Source: an uncultured delta proteobacterium (GTDB lineage Bacteria > Myxococcota > Myxococcia > Myxococcales > 40CM-4-68-19). Taken from it: a stretch of 64,000 nucleotides of DNA. The position numbers and the translations under genes were made by a program. Shown here piece after piece: positions 53,932-64,000 of the stretch; the first letter of the stretch is position 1, and the number at the start of each line of letters is the position of its first letter. The stretch is taken from contig CAIWCD010000002.1 in assembly GCA_903911145.1 (NCBI GenBank), forward strand, positions 124,001 to 188,000, given 5' to 3'. The notes under the pieces are model-generated. The model was not told the origin of the DNA. It made no database searches and worked only from the letters and a program-made list of their open reading frames with translations.

Positions 53932-55020
53932 ATGTCGACTCCGCAGACCAAGCTGGCAGCCAATCTGGGCGCGCTCGACGAGCGGGCGCGGCGCGTGCTC
54001 GCGGCCATCGTCGGGGATCACATCGAAGTGGGTGAGCCGGTCGGGTCGCTGGCGGTGCAGCGTCGCGCCGAGCTCGACGTCAGCGCGGCCACAGTGCGCA
54101 GCGTGATGGCCGACCTCGAGGCGCTTGGCTATCTCGAGAAGCCGCACACCTCCGCAGGCCGCATCCCGACCGCGCTCGGCTACCGGTACTACGTCGATGC
54201 GCTGCTGCGTGTGCAGACTCCGTCCCTCGAGGAGCGGCAGCTGATCGAGCGCAGCACGCTCGAGGCCGCGGTCGACGTCGAGGGGCTGCTCGCGGGAACC
54301 TCGCGCCTGCTGCGCGGTCTGACCCACCATGCGGCCGTGGTCGCTGCGCCGCGCGCACAGGGGCAGCGGCTGCAGCGCATCGAGCTGGTGTCGTTGCGCG
54401 AGGGGCGCGTGCTGGCAGTGCTGATGACCCGCACGGGCACCGTGCAGAACCGCCTGCTGGAGACTCCGCCGGGCGAGAAGCCGATGACGCCCGCACAGCT
54501 CGACGAGAGCGCAAACTATCTCAACGCGCTGCTCGCCGATCTCACGCTCGAGGAGGCCCGCCTGCGCCTGTCGAGCGAGCTTGTGCGCGATCGAACGCTT
54601 CTTGAGGAGACCCGCGCCCGCGCGCTGGCGATGGGCGCGCAGGCGATGGCGCTGGCGCCGGGAACCGCCGAGCTGCGCACCGACCTGCTCATTGAAGGGC
54701 AGAGCTCGTTCCTCGAGGAGCCGATCTGGGCCCAGGACGTCGCCAAGGTGCGCGAACTGTTCCGCGCGCTCGAGGAGAAGGAGCGCGTGCTGGGCGTGCT
54801 CGATCGGGCCACGCAGGCGCGCGAGCTGTGCATCTTCATCGGCGCCGAGAGCGGGCTCGCCCCGCGCGATCTCGCCATTGTCGCGGCGCCATACCGCGCC
54901 GCCGAAGGCATCCTCGGCACCGTCGGCGTGATCGGCCCGGCGCGCATGGACTACGCGCGCGTCATCCCTCTGGTGGAATTGACCGCGCGCAGCCTGGGCG
55001 CGGCGATCGGCGAATCTTAA
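53932..55020 (+). CDS. hrcA: heat-shock repressor HrcA
   Basis: 362 residues. Winged-helix DNA-binding domain ([40 protein letters not shown]) and then the dimerisation/GAF-like domain ([54 protein letters not shown]). HrcA represses groE and dnaK operons through CIRCE elements. I see no canonical CIRCE (TTAGCACTC) in this window. Starts at 53920 or 53932 are both plausible. grpE and dnaK follow in the same direction. Confidence 0.93.
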   Translation: MSTPQTKLAANLGALDERARRVLAAIVGDHIEVGEPVGSLAVQRRAELDVSAATVRSVMADLEALGYLEKPHTSAGRIPTALGYRYYVDALLRVQTPSLEERQLIERSTLEAAVDVEGLLAGTSRLLRGLTHHAAVVAAPRAQGQRLQRIELVSLREGRVLAVLMTRTGTVQNRLLETPPGEKPMTPAQLDESANYLNALLADLTLEEARLRLSSELVRDRTLLEETRARALAMGAQAMALAPGTAELRTDLLIEGQSSFLEEPIWAQDVAKVRELFRALEEKERVLGVLDRATQARELCIFIGAESGLAPRDLAIVAAPYRAAEGILGTVGVIGPARMDYARVIPLVELTARSLGAAIGES

Positions 55021-55070
55021 CTCCGCGACGTGCACCGCTGCGCAGAGTGGTTACAGTGGCCTCGCCGTTC

Positions 55071-55105
55071 GTGCGATCGGCCCTTGCCGGCAACGCCGAT
55101 CGCAC
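55071..55105. promoter_or_regulatory. inverted repeat between hrcA and grpE
   Basis: GTGCGATCGGC and GCCGATCGCAC are perfect 11-bp arms around 13 bases. It lies 41 bases before the grpE start. The GC-rich arms do not match CIRCE, but size and position fit an operator or a leader hairpin for grpE-dnaK. Confidence 0.5.
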
Positions 55106-55146
55106 TCTAAAGAAGCCGTCAACAAGCCAGCGTGGAGAGTTCCAAC

Positions 55147-55785
55147 GTGTCCGACAACAACCAGACCGCAGCGCCTTCCGAATCCACCGCGACCGATGCA
55201 GCCGCGCAGGCCGCGACCTTCGCCAACGATGATCGCGAGACGCTCGTCGCCAAGCTCACCGCGACCCACGCGCAGCTCGAGGATTCCACCGCCCGCGCTC
55301 GCGAGACCTCCGCCCGCCTCACCGAAGAGCATGAGCGCCTGCTGCGTCTCGCGGCCGAGTTCGAGAACTTCAAGAAGCGCGCTCTCAAGGAGAAGGACGA
55401 CGTGCGCAAGTACGGCGCGGAGTCGCTGCTCAAGGACTTCTTTCCCGTCGCCGACAACCTCGAGCGCGCCCTCGATCACGCCGAGCAGCACGATCCCAAG
55501 CAGGTGATCGACGGCGTCCGGCTGGTGCAGAAGATGTTCGAGAGCGCGTTTGCCAAGCACGGCATCACCATCTTCTCCGCGCTCGGCCAGCCGTTCGATC
55601 CGTCGCTGCACGAGGCGATGATGCAGGCCGACAGCGACAAACCCGCTGGCACGGTGATTCAGGAGATGGCGCGCGGCTACAAGCTGCATGAGCGCCTGGT
55701 GCGGCCCGCCGCTGTCGTCGTCGCGCGCGCGAAGGAAGCCGCCGCGCCCGAGGCCAGCGCGAGCGAAGCTGCCCCGCTGAACTAG
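55147..55785 (+). CDS. grpE: nucleotide exchange factor GrpE
   Basis: 212 residues. The N-terminal coiled coil (about 40-100; [22 protein letters not shown]) and the C-terminal beta-wing ([44 protein letters not shown]) are complete. The GTG at 55147 has GGAG 9 bases upstream; the earlier in-frame GTG (55132) has no ribosome site. It resets DnaK by ADP release. Confidence 0.94.
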   Translation: MSDNNQTAAPSESTATDAAAQAATFANDDRETLVAKLTATHAQLEDSTARARETSARLTEEHERLLRLAAEFENFKKRALKEKDDVRKYGAESLLKDFFPVADNLERALDHAEQHDPKQVIDGVRLVQKMFESAFAKHGITIFSALGQPFDPSLHEAMMQADSDKPAGTVIQEMARGYKLHERLVRPAAVVVARAKEAAAPEASASEAAPLN

Positions 55786-55847
55786 AAATCGCTGCTAGGT
55801 TTCCAAACTCGACGGTCCGACGAACGGCGCGGCCGCGCGGGGTATTC

Positions 55848-57713
<1,866 letters not shown>

Positions 57714-57779
57714 CTGAATATTGCGTGCTCCCGTGCGTCTTTCCAAGAAGACCAACGGAGCGCGGACAGCGTCCACCGA

Positions 57780-58433
57780 ATGAAGCCGACTGTGCCCGAC
57801 CGTGAGCCGGATGATCGCGGGCTGGTGCTCCTGGCGCAGCAGGGCGACGCGCAGGCGTTCCGGAAACTGGTCGAGCGGTACCAGCGGCGGATCGTGCAGC
57901 TCGCTCTCTCGATGGTGAAGGATCCGGACGAGGCCATGGACATCGCGCAGGAGACATTCGTGCGGGTCCATCGCTACCTGCCGTCGTTCAAGGGGGACTC
58001 GTCGTTCTTCACCTGGACGTTCCGCATCGCGACGAACCTCTGCGTCGATGCGGCCCGCAAGAAGGCACGCAGCGGCCGCGTCGGGCTGCCGGTTGCGCAC
58101 GACGAGGAGCTCGAGACGGAGCTGGCGGCAGGGATGGATCCGCTCTCGGCCGCGCTGGTCGGGCCTTTGCGCGCCGCGGAGAATCGGGAGCTCCGCGAGA
58201 GATTGGGCGCGGCCCTCGAACAGCTCTCCGAAGATCATCGCGCGATCGTGCTGCTGCGCGAGGTGGACGGGCTCTCGTACGAAGAGCTGTCCGCGGTGCT
58301 CGGCATCCCCAAGGGCACCGTGATGAGCCGGCTCTTTCATGCCCGCATGCGGCTGCAGGCGATGTTGCGCGACGAGGCCACAGACGGCGGCGATCGTGCG
58401 GCGGCGCGCACGACCGCAGAGGCGGACGCGTGA
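57780..58433 (+). CDS. ECF-type RNA polymerase sigma factor
   Basis: 217 residues. Region 2 is FRKLVERYQRRIVQLALSMV ... AMDIAQETFVRVHRYL and FFTWTFRIATNLCVDAARK; region 4 is LEQLSEDHRAIVLLREVDGLSYEELSAVLGIPKGTVMSRLFHAR. The RpoE-like arrangement is followed at once by its zinc anti-sigma gene (GTGA overlap). The promoter it reads is not identified. Confidence 0.93.
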   Translation: MKPTVPDREPDDRGLVLLAQQGDAQAFRKLVERYQRRIVQLALSMVKDPDEAMDIAQETFVRVHRYLPSFKGDSSFFTWTFRIATNLCVDAARKKARSGRVGLPVAHDEELETELAAGMDPLSAALVGPLRAAENRELRERLGAALEQLSEDHRAIVLLREVDGLSYEELSAVLGIPKGTVMSRLFHARMRLQAMLRDEATDGGDRAAARTTAEADA

Positions 58434-58990
58434 GCCACGACTGCAGCGCCTTCATCGAGCAGCTCTCCTGTCGCCTCGACGCTGAGCTCGACAGTGCGAC
58501 CTCCGTGCGCCTCGAGGAGCATCTTGCGGGCTGTGCGTCGTGCCGCGCGCGCGAGCTGTCTCTCCTGGCGCAAGGCGCGGCGATGCGCGCGCAGGCGGCG
58601 AGCCGCCTTGCAGCGCATGAAGCGTGCGGTGAGATCGACTTGACGGGATTCTCCGCGCGCGTGCTCCGCGCCACCGAGCGGGCGGCCCATCGTCCGTCGC
58701 TCGCGCAGCGCCTGGCTGTCGCGTTGCGCGAGCGTTGGGAGCACCAGCGACTCTTCGTCTCGACCGGGTTCGGGCTCTCGCTGGCGGCCTGCGCGGGGCT
58801 GCTGCTGTTCGAGGCAGCTCCTTCGTGGCGCACGGCACAGAGAGGCAGCCAGCTTCTCGCGGCCCAGCTCTCACCCTCGACGCAGGCCGCAATCGACACG
58901 CTCGAACTGCTCAGCGGAGCGAACGGCGCAGTCTTCGAACAGCCCGGCGAGACGACGGTGATCTGGGTCACCGAGGAGGCGGCCGAATGA
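58430..58990 (+). CDS. zinc-containing anti-sigma factor (ZAS type)
   Basis: 186 residues. The cytoplasmic part has a HxxxCxxC site (EEHLAGCASCRAREL, about 28-42), the anti-sigma zinc finger. One membrane helix (LFVSTGFGLSLAACAGLLLFEAAP) is at about 108-130 and the rest is periplasmic. It overlaps the sigma gene (GTGA) and the next gene (ATGA). It should hold the sigma factor at the membrane until a signal releases it. Confidence 0.9.
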   Translation: MSHDCSAFIEQLSCRLDAELDSATSVRLEEHLAGCASCRARELSLLAQGAAMRAQAASRLAAHEACGEIDLTGFSARVLRATERAAHRPSLAQRLAVALRERWEHQRLFVSTGFGLSLAACAGLLLFEAAPSWRTAQRGSQLLAAQLSPSTQAAIDTLELLSGANGAVFEQPGETTVIWVTEEAAE

Positions 58991-59745
58991 GCGCCGCGCG
59001 CAGCTTGGCCGCATTGGCGCTGCTCTCTCTCTCTGTCGCGCACGCGGCGGCGGCCCAGTCTCGCGCAGTGGCGCATCCGTCCAGCGGAGCGCCGCCACCG
59101 ATCTTCCACCCACACAGCTCCGTCACCCATCGCGCGCAGCCAGCCGCGGGAGCTGCTCCCGCCGCGAATCAGCTCGTGCGCGCAACGAACGGCTCGCCCG
59201 CGCCAGGAGCGGGCGGGAGCGCGCTCGTCGGTCCGCAGGGCGCGCCGATCGGAGCCACGACAACAGAGAGCAATCACGCGCTGCTCGTGCCGTCACCGCA
59301 GCAGCCGCTCGGCGACGCACTGCTGGCGAACCCGACCGTGCGCATCACCATCCGGACCATCGCCGCGCAGCGCATCGGCGAGGCGCTCGACATCGACGGA
59401 CGGCTCTCCCTGATCGACCGCGACCTGCGCTCGTTCGCGGCCCAGTTCAGCTACCGGAACTATCGTCTCCTCGAGGCGCAGACCTTCGAGCTCGACTTCC
59501 GCTCGATCGCGCAACTCGAGCTCCCTGGCGGTCGGGCGCTCGCGGTCGAACCGCGCGAACTCGGGCCAGATGGCCGCGTCAAGGTGCACCTCGAGCTGCT
59601 CGGTCTGCACCCCGAACACGCGCCGCGCATGCGCACCGACTACAGCATCCCGCGCGGACGGACTCTGCTGGTGGGTGGCTCCCGCATCGACCCGGCGGTT
59701 CCCGAGAGCGGAACGCTCCTGATCGCGATCACGCAGGGCGACTAG
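58987..59745 (+). CDS. secreted protein of unknown function in the sigma operon
   Basis: 252 residues. Signal peptide (SLAALALLSLSVAHAAAAQ), a Pro/Ala/His-rich low-complexity part to about residue 110, then a beta-rich domain (VRITIRTIAAQRIGEALDIDGRLSLIDRDLRSFAAQFSYRNYRLLE within about 120-165; LELPGGRALAVEPREL; RGRTLLVGGSRIDP; LLIAITQGD). It is co-translated with the anti-sigma factor (ATGA). It may be sensor or output of the envelope response; that is inference. Confidence 0.75.
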   Translation: MSAARSLAALALLSLSVAHAAAAQSRAVAHPSSGAPPPIFHPHSSVTHRAQPAAGAAPAANQLVRATNGSPAPGAGGSALVGPQGAPIGATTTESNHALLVPSPQQPLGDALLANPTVRITIRTIAAQRIGEALDIDGRLSLIDRDLRSFAAQFSYRNYRLLEAQTFELDFRSIAQLELPGGRALAVEPRELGPDGRVKVHLELLGLHPEHAPRMRTDYSIPRGRTLLVGGSRIDPAVPESGTLLIAITQGD

Positions 59746-59872
59746 CGATTGTCCAGTCTGTCCGCGGCAAGACGCGCCCGCGCAAGTCGTGAGAGAATGC
59801 GCGCCCTCTTCGCGGCCCGACAGCGCCGCCCGCTCACTCAAGAACCTCGTGGAACAAGGATCAACGACCCTC

Positions 59873-60553
59873 ATGAACCAGCGCTTCGCCTTTGCCCTCA
59901 CGCTTCTGCTCGCCACTCCGCTCGCCGCCCGCGCCCAGGCGCTCAAGACGGATGACGACAAGACCCTCTACGCGCTCGGCTCGATCCTCGGCGGGAACGT
60001 CAAGTCGCTCGGCCTCACCAAGGACGAGTTCGCCAGGGTGCGCGCCGGATTCGAGGACGCCGCTCTCGGCAAGAAGTCGCAGATCGACATGCAGACGTTC
60101 GGGCCCAAGGTCTCCGACTTTGCCAAGAAGAAGCAGGACGCCGAGACGGCGAAGGACTCGATCAAGCAGAAGGAGGCCGCCAAGTCGTTCGTCGAGAAGG
60201 CCGCGAAGGAGGCGGGTGCGCAGAGCTTCCCGTCTGGGCTCATCTACAAGAAGCTGCACGACGGCACCGGCGGCTCGCCCGGCCCCACCAGCAAGGTCAC
60301 CGTGAACTACGAGGGCAAGCTCCTCGACGGCACCGTCTTCGACAGTTCCTACGCGCGCAACCAGCCCGCGAGCTTCCCTCTCAACGGCGTGATCGCCTGC
60401 TGGACCGAGGGCGTGCAGAAGATGAAGATCGGCGAGAAGGCGCAGCTCATCTGCCCCTCCGCGATCGCGTACGGCGACCACGGACACCCGCCGACCATCC
60501 CCGGCGGCGCGATGCTCATCTTCACGGTCGAGCTGATCTCGATCGATCAGTAG
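59873..60553 (+). CDS. periplasmic FKBP-type peptidyl-prolyl isomerase
   Basis: 226 residues. Signal peptide (RFAFALTLLLATPLAARAQA), an FkpA/Mip-like helical dimerisation domain (about 25-125; LYALGSILGGNVKSLGL, KDSIKQKEAAKSFVEKAAKE), then the FKBP domain (VTVNYEGKLLDGTVFDSSYAR, VIACWTEGVQKMKIGEKAQLICPS, AYGDHGHPPTIPGGAMLIFTVEL). It helps fold exported proteins. A strong terminator follows 27 bases after the stop. Confidence 0.92.
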   Translation: MNQRFAFALTLLLATPLAARAQALKTDDDKTLYALGSILGGNVKSLGLTKDEFARVRAGFEDAALGKKSQIDMQTFGPKVSDFAKKKQDAETAKDSIKQKEAAKSFVEKAAKEAGAQSFPSGLIYKKLHDGTGGSPGPTSKVTVNYEGKLLDGTVFDSSYARNQPASFPLNGVIACWTEGVQKMKIGEKAQLICPSAIAYGDHGHPPTIPGGAMLIFTVELISIDQ

Positions 60554-60580
60554 ACGCGCCGCAAGTCTGCGCCCAGCAAG

Positions 60581-60621
60581 GACGAGCGGCGTTTTCACCA
60601 ACGCGCCGCTCGTCTTTTTTT
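60581..60621 (+). terminator. Rho-independent terminator of the FKBP gene
   Basis: GACGAGCGGCG and CGCCGCTCGTC form a perfect 11-bp stem with an 11- to 12-base loop, followed by TTTTTTT. Confidence 0.95.
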
Positions 60622-60662
60622 GCCCGCCTGTCCGCGCGTATGACAACGCGTATGACAGTGAG

Positions 60663-61319
60663 CTACTGCGGCCGACCGCCCGGGCCGCCCATCATCGGGC
60701 CGAACCCCTTCGACATATCCGTGAAGTCGGCCGGCGCCGCGAACAGCGCATCGTCGAGGCTCGTCTCCTTGAAGTCGAGCACATCGAGCGTCGTCGTCCG
60801 AGAGGCCGACTTGCTCACCTGCTTGACCATCGCGAACCCCTTCACGCCCTGCGGAATCCAGAGCGTCTCGTGGACCTTCCCGCTCTGCGGCTCATCGCGA
60901 TCGGCCTCCCACTTGTCGCTCTTCGTCCCATTCACCGTCTCGGCGCCGCTCTTCTTGAAGCCCTGCTTCGTCAAGCAGTCGGCCACGTCGAGCGTCTCGC
61001 ACCTGACGTGAATGGGCGCCGAGTGACCGCCCATCATCGGCTGCGTCATGTCCATCGTCATGAACGAGTGCCGCGCGGCCATGATCATCGTCATCTTCTG
61101 CTCCTTGAGATCGATGACCATCGCCATCTTCCCCATCTTTCCCTGCTCCATCTCCATGCGCAGTTTGCCCGCCTTGCCGGAGATCTTGCCCTGCTGATCA
61201 CCGGGCCCCTCGGCGGGCTCCGTGTGCATTTTCATCGTGCCTGTCCAGTCGGCGCGCGCCGGCCGTGCCGCACAGAGAGCGAGTGCCGCAAGCGCCGCGA
61301 GACGGAATGTCGGAGTCAT
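60663..61319 (-). CDS. secreted DUF4412-like protein
   Basis: 218 residues. Signal peptide (FRLAALAALALCAARPARADW), then a beta-rich mature part with many Met and Lys (GKLRMEMEQGKMGKMAMVID, KMTMIMAARHSFMTMDM), a Cys pair (CETLDVADC), and a Gly-rich tail. The pattern (MVIDLKEQKMTMIM) fits the DUF4412 family of exported proteins. It converges with the FKBP gene and is divergent from recA. Function unknown. Confidence 0.75.
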   Translation of the reverse strand: MTPTFRLAALAALALCAARPARADWTGTMKMHTEPAEGPGDQQGKISGKAGKLRMEMEQGKMGKMAMVIDLKEQKMTMIMAARHSFMTMDMTQPMMGGHSAPIHVRCETLDVADCLTKQGFKKSGAETVNGTKSDKWEADRDEPQSGKVHETLWIPQGVKGFAMVKQVSKSASRTTTLDVLDFKETSLDDALFAAPADFTDMSKGFGPMMGGPGGRPQ

Positions 61320-61380
61320 GTGGTTTCCTACGCGTGAAGGTTGTCGAAGACGAGAAACGGCTGCTCTGGATTTAGATCCC

Positions 61381-61401
61381 AAAGTCCAAAGTCCAAAGTC
61401 C
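61381..61401. repeat. tandem heptamer repeat upstream of recA
   Basis: Three perfect AAAGTCC units, then AAAGCC and AAAAAGTC degenerate copies to 61415. It lies in the divergent spacer between the DUF4412-like gene and recA. Slippage-prone short repeats of this kind can vary between strains. Confidence 0.7.
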
Positions 61402-61444
61402 AAAGCCAAAAAGTCTTCTTCCAATTGTCAATGTCGGACGGGTG

Positions 61445-61460
61445 CTGTACAAGGGTTCAG
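61445..61460 (+). promoter_or_regulatory. predicted LexA box of recA
   Basis: CTGTACAAGGGTTCAG has the CTG-N10-CAG form and ends in GTTCAG, as recalled for the LexA site of Myxococcus xanthus. It lies 41 bases upstream of the recA ATG. Confidence 0.6.
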
Positions 61461-61501
61461 TCATCGATTTCCAACCCGCGCGAACCCCACTGGGGCGGCG
61501 C

Positions 61502-62605
<1,104 letters not shown>

Positions 62606-62684
62606 CGCGACAGAGAGTCGCTCTCTGTCGGATCTCCGGCGCGCGCGGGAACACCCCGCGTCGTCGCCGGAGGGCAGCGCCTGC

Positions 62685-62690
62685 TACAAT
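62685..62690 (+). promoter_or_regulatory. possible -10 box of the last gene
   Basis: TACAAT, 80 bases after the recA stop; no good -35 at 16-18 bases upstream. Confidence 0.25.
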
Positions 62691-62768
62691 CGGACCCGGG
62701 CAGGCGCGCCCGCGGGAGATGTTCGCATCGAAAGTCTTCTCTACCAGGGCCAGCAGGCAGCGCTTGAG

Positions 62769-64000
62769 GTGGGCTCGCGCGACTGGCTCCTTGCGGTGAT
62801 CGGGGCGGTCGCGGCGGATCTTCCCCCGGCAGCGCCGCACCCGCCTCTCTCTCGACCGCAACGACGCGAAGCGCTCGAGGAGTTCCTGCGCGTGCGCGGG
62901 CTCGCCTATGGCACGAGCGGATCCGATCCGGCCGTCCACCCCGACGCCTCCGCGAGCCCCGGTGCACAGGCTTTTTCCGCTCTCATCGCGGGCCTTGTGC
63001 GGACCTGCGCGCGCGCCGCCGTTCTCATTGGTGCCAATCACTTCGTTCGCGGAACACTCTCTGGGGATTCGCCGCAGATTCGCCGGACGCAGCTGCTCGC
63101 CCTCCTCGCGGCGAGCGGCGAGGAGAGCGCGAGCGCATCGGTGCTCTTCAATCGACCGCACGAAGCGGACGCCGCCAAGATCCAGCGCGTCGCAACGAAG
63201 GTCGCCGCGCGTCTCTCGAAGCGCTATTTCGCGGAAGGGGGTCCCGTCGCGGGCCTGCCTTTGCACAATGGGCTCTGCGCAATCGAGGTGCGCAACTGCG
63301 CGACGCTGGCGCTCGCATCGTTCAATCGCGGTCGACTTTCACCTGCAGGATGCCGCCTCGCGGCGCAAGCATCGCTGGCCTGGCGCGCCGTGCTCGTCGA
63401 ACTGCTCTCCGGTCTCTCGCGCACGCAGGAGCACGGCGAGGAGGCGCGGCGCGGATTCGATCAGGTCCTGCGCGCACAGAAGCTGCCTGCACGGGAGGCG
63501 CGACTTCTGCGACGAGCCCTCTCCGATCCGAGACCGCCCGAGCAGGTCGGCGCAGCGCTGGGAAGTCGGACACTGCGGACGTTCGCGCTCACGCACGCGC
63601 TGCTCGCGGCGCTCAGCGATCGCCACGTCGAGGCGGGAGAGGTCGCGTTCATCGAGCGGCTCGCGACCGCGCTGGGAATCGACGCGGGCGAGGCGGCCGC
63701 CCTCGAGCTCGCGGTCGACGATGTTCATCGGCAGAGCAAGGATGCGCGCGCCGCTCTGCGCCGCGCCGAGGTTCCGGAGGGGTTGCCGCGCGCGTTCGGC
63801 AGCCGCATCCAGGCCGCCGTGACCGACAACCTCGACCGGCTGATGCAAGAGATCCGCGAGACGGGTGAGCTGGCCGAGTTGCTCGCCAAGTCGGCCGGCG
63901 GCGCGACGCTCAACGCCGAGGAAAAGGCGAAGGTGCGCGAACAACTCATCGACCTCGCCAAGAGCATCCCGGCGCTCGCGGTGTTCGCCGTCCCGATGGG
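62769..64000 (+). CDS. TerB/LETM1-like protein (3' end outside the window)
   Basis: The frame stays open to the end of the window (at least 410 residues). The visible part is helical: WLLAVIGAVAADLPPAA, a segment with GLPLHNGLCAIEVRNCATLALASFNRG, a TerB-like region (TLRTFALTHALLAALSDRHVEAGEVAFIERLATALGID, within about 275-315), and at the very end a LETM1-like stretch (LNAEEKAKVREQLIDLAKSIPALAVFAVP). The start is unresolved: no ATG occurs in this frame; the GTG at 62769 is the best candidate, but the protein-like sequence extends upstream to about 62724 (RIESLLYQGQQAALE). Function is unknown; TerB and LETM1 parts suggest a membrane or ribosome-linked role. Confidence 0.65.
   Translation, partial: MGSRDWLLAVIGAVAADLPPAAPHPPLSRPQRREALEEFLRVRGLAYGTSGSDPAVHPDASASPGAQAFSALIAGLVRTCARAAVLIGANHFVRGTLSGDSPQIRRTQLLALLAASGEESASASVLFNRPHEADAAKIQRVATKVAARLSKRYFAEGGPVAGLPLHNGLCAIEVRNCATLALASFNRGRLSPAGCRLAAQASLAWRAVLVELLSGLSRTQEHGEEARRGFDQVLRAQKLPAREARLLRRALSDPRPPEQVGAALGSRTLRTFALTHALLAALSDRHVEAGEVAFIERLATALGIDAGEAAALELAVDDVHRQSKDARAALRRAEVPEGLPRAFGSRIQAAVTDNLDRLMQEIRETGELAELLAKSAGGATLNAEEKAKVREQLIDLAKSIPALAVFAVPM

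Noticed and set aside
53840-55140. Canonical CIRCE operator for HrcA
   Set aside because: No TTAGCACTC-N9-GAGTGCTAA or close variant was seen before hrcA or grpE; only an unrelated 11-bp dyad.
61381-61415. Short repeats upstream of recA considered as a CRISPR remnant
   Set aside because: The units are 7 bases and contiguous, with no spacers and no cas genes in the window.

Overview
The window is about 64 kb of very GC-rich DNA with short intergenic gaps and many start/stop overlaps (ATGA, GTGA, TGATG). It looks chromosomal and comes from a deltaproteobacterial, Myxococcota-like organism. The evidence is a cell-surface protein ending in a MYXO-CTERM-like tail, lipoproteins with long Asp/Ala/Gly stretches, an N-terminal zinc-ribbon/TPR protein, a TolQ-TolR-TolR motor cassette of the Agl type, and a recA promoter box resembling the myxobacterial LexA site. 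I found no tRNA, rRNA, CRISPR array, insertion sequence or phage gene.

Layout. 1-677: 5' part of rsmB (-). 775-7633: complete trp operon (+), trpE-G-D-C-[F-B fused]-A. 7693-14790: complete shikimate operon (-), aroF-A-E-[C-K fused]-B-slyX-aroQ. The two operons converge, so every step from PEP and erythrose-4-phosphate to tryptophan is encoded in 14 kb. 14915-19287: fmt (-), cspA (+), ftsK (-). 19509-25539: zinc-ribbon/TPR protein, gatCAB and three small unknown genes (+). 25614-32030 (-): a lipoprotein, a mannose-family PTS operon (IIA-IIB-IIC-IID-HPr) with two upstream envelope genes, and an aldehyde dehydrogenase. 32273-37968: mreB, an EcsC-family gene, queC, two lipoproteins, a LON-domain protein and an unknown gene. 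38089-42715: membrane pyrophosphatase (-) and a secreted MYXO-CTERM protein (+). 43065-44812: TolR-TolR-TolQ motor (-). 44986-46722: large unknown protein, possibly glycosidase-like (+). 46759-53815 (-): one overlapping unit of MCP-cheW-cheY-cheA-cheC-larB-larC. 53932-57713: hrcA-grpE-dnaK. 57780-59745: ECF sigma factor, zinc anti-sigma factor and a secreted protein. 59873-64000: FKBP, a secreted DUF4412-like protein, recA, and an incomplete TerB/LETM1-like gene.

The most unusual signals are not genes. Three long inverted-repeat elements sit 2-8 bases after stop codons, behind mreB (33312-33443), the LON-domain gene (36504-36631) and queC (34265-34515). The first two are homologous: their loops are nearly identical, while their 27-bp arms differ at 10 positions that all remain paired. 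That is the pattern expected of a selected RNA or DNA structure. A separate family of AT-rich palindromic repeats (TTGAGTRCCAAT type) occurs between and inside genes. Two enzyme fusions also stand out: trpF-trpB, which keeps a good internal ribosome-binding site before trpB, and aroC-aroK.
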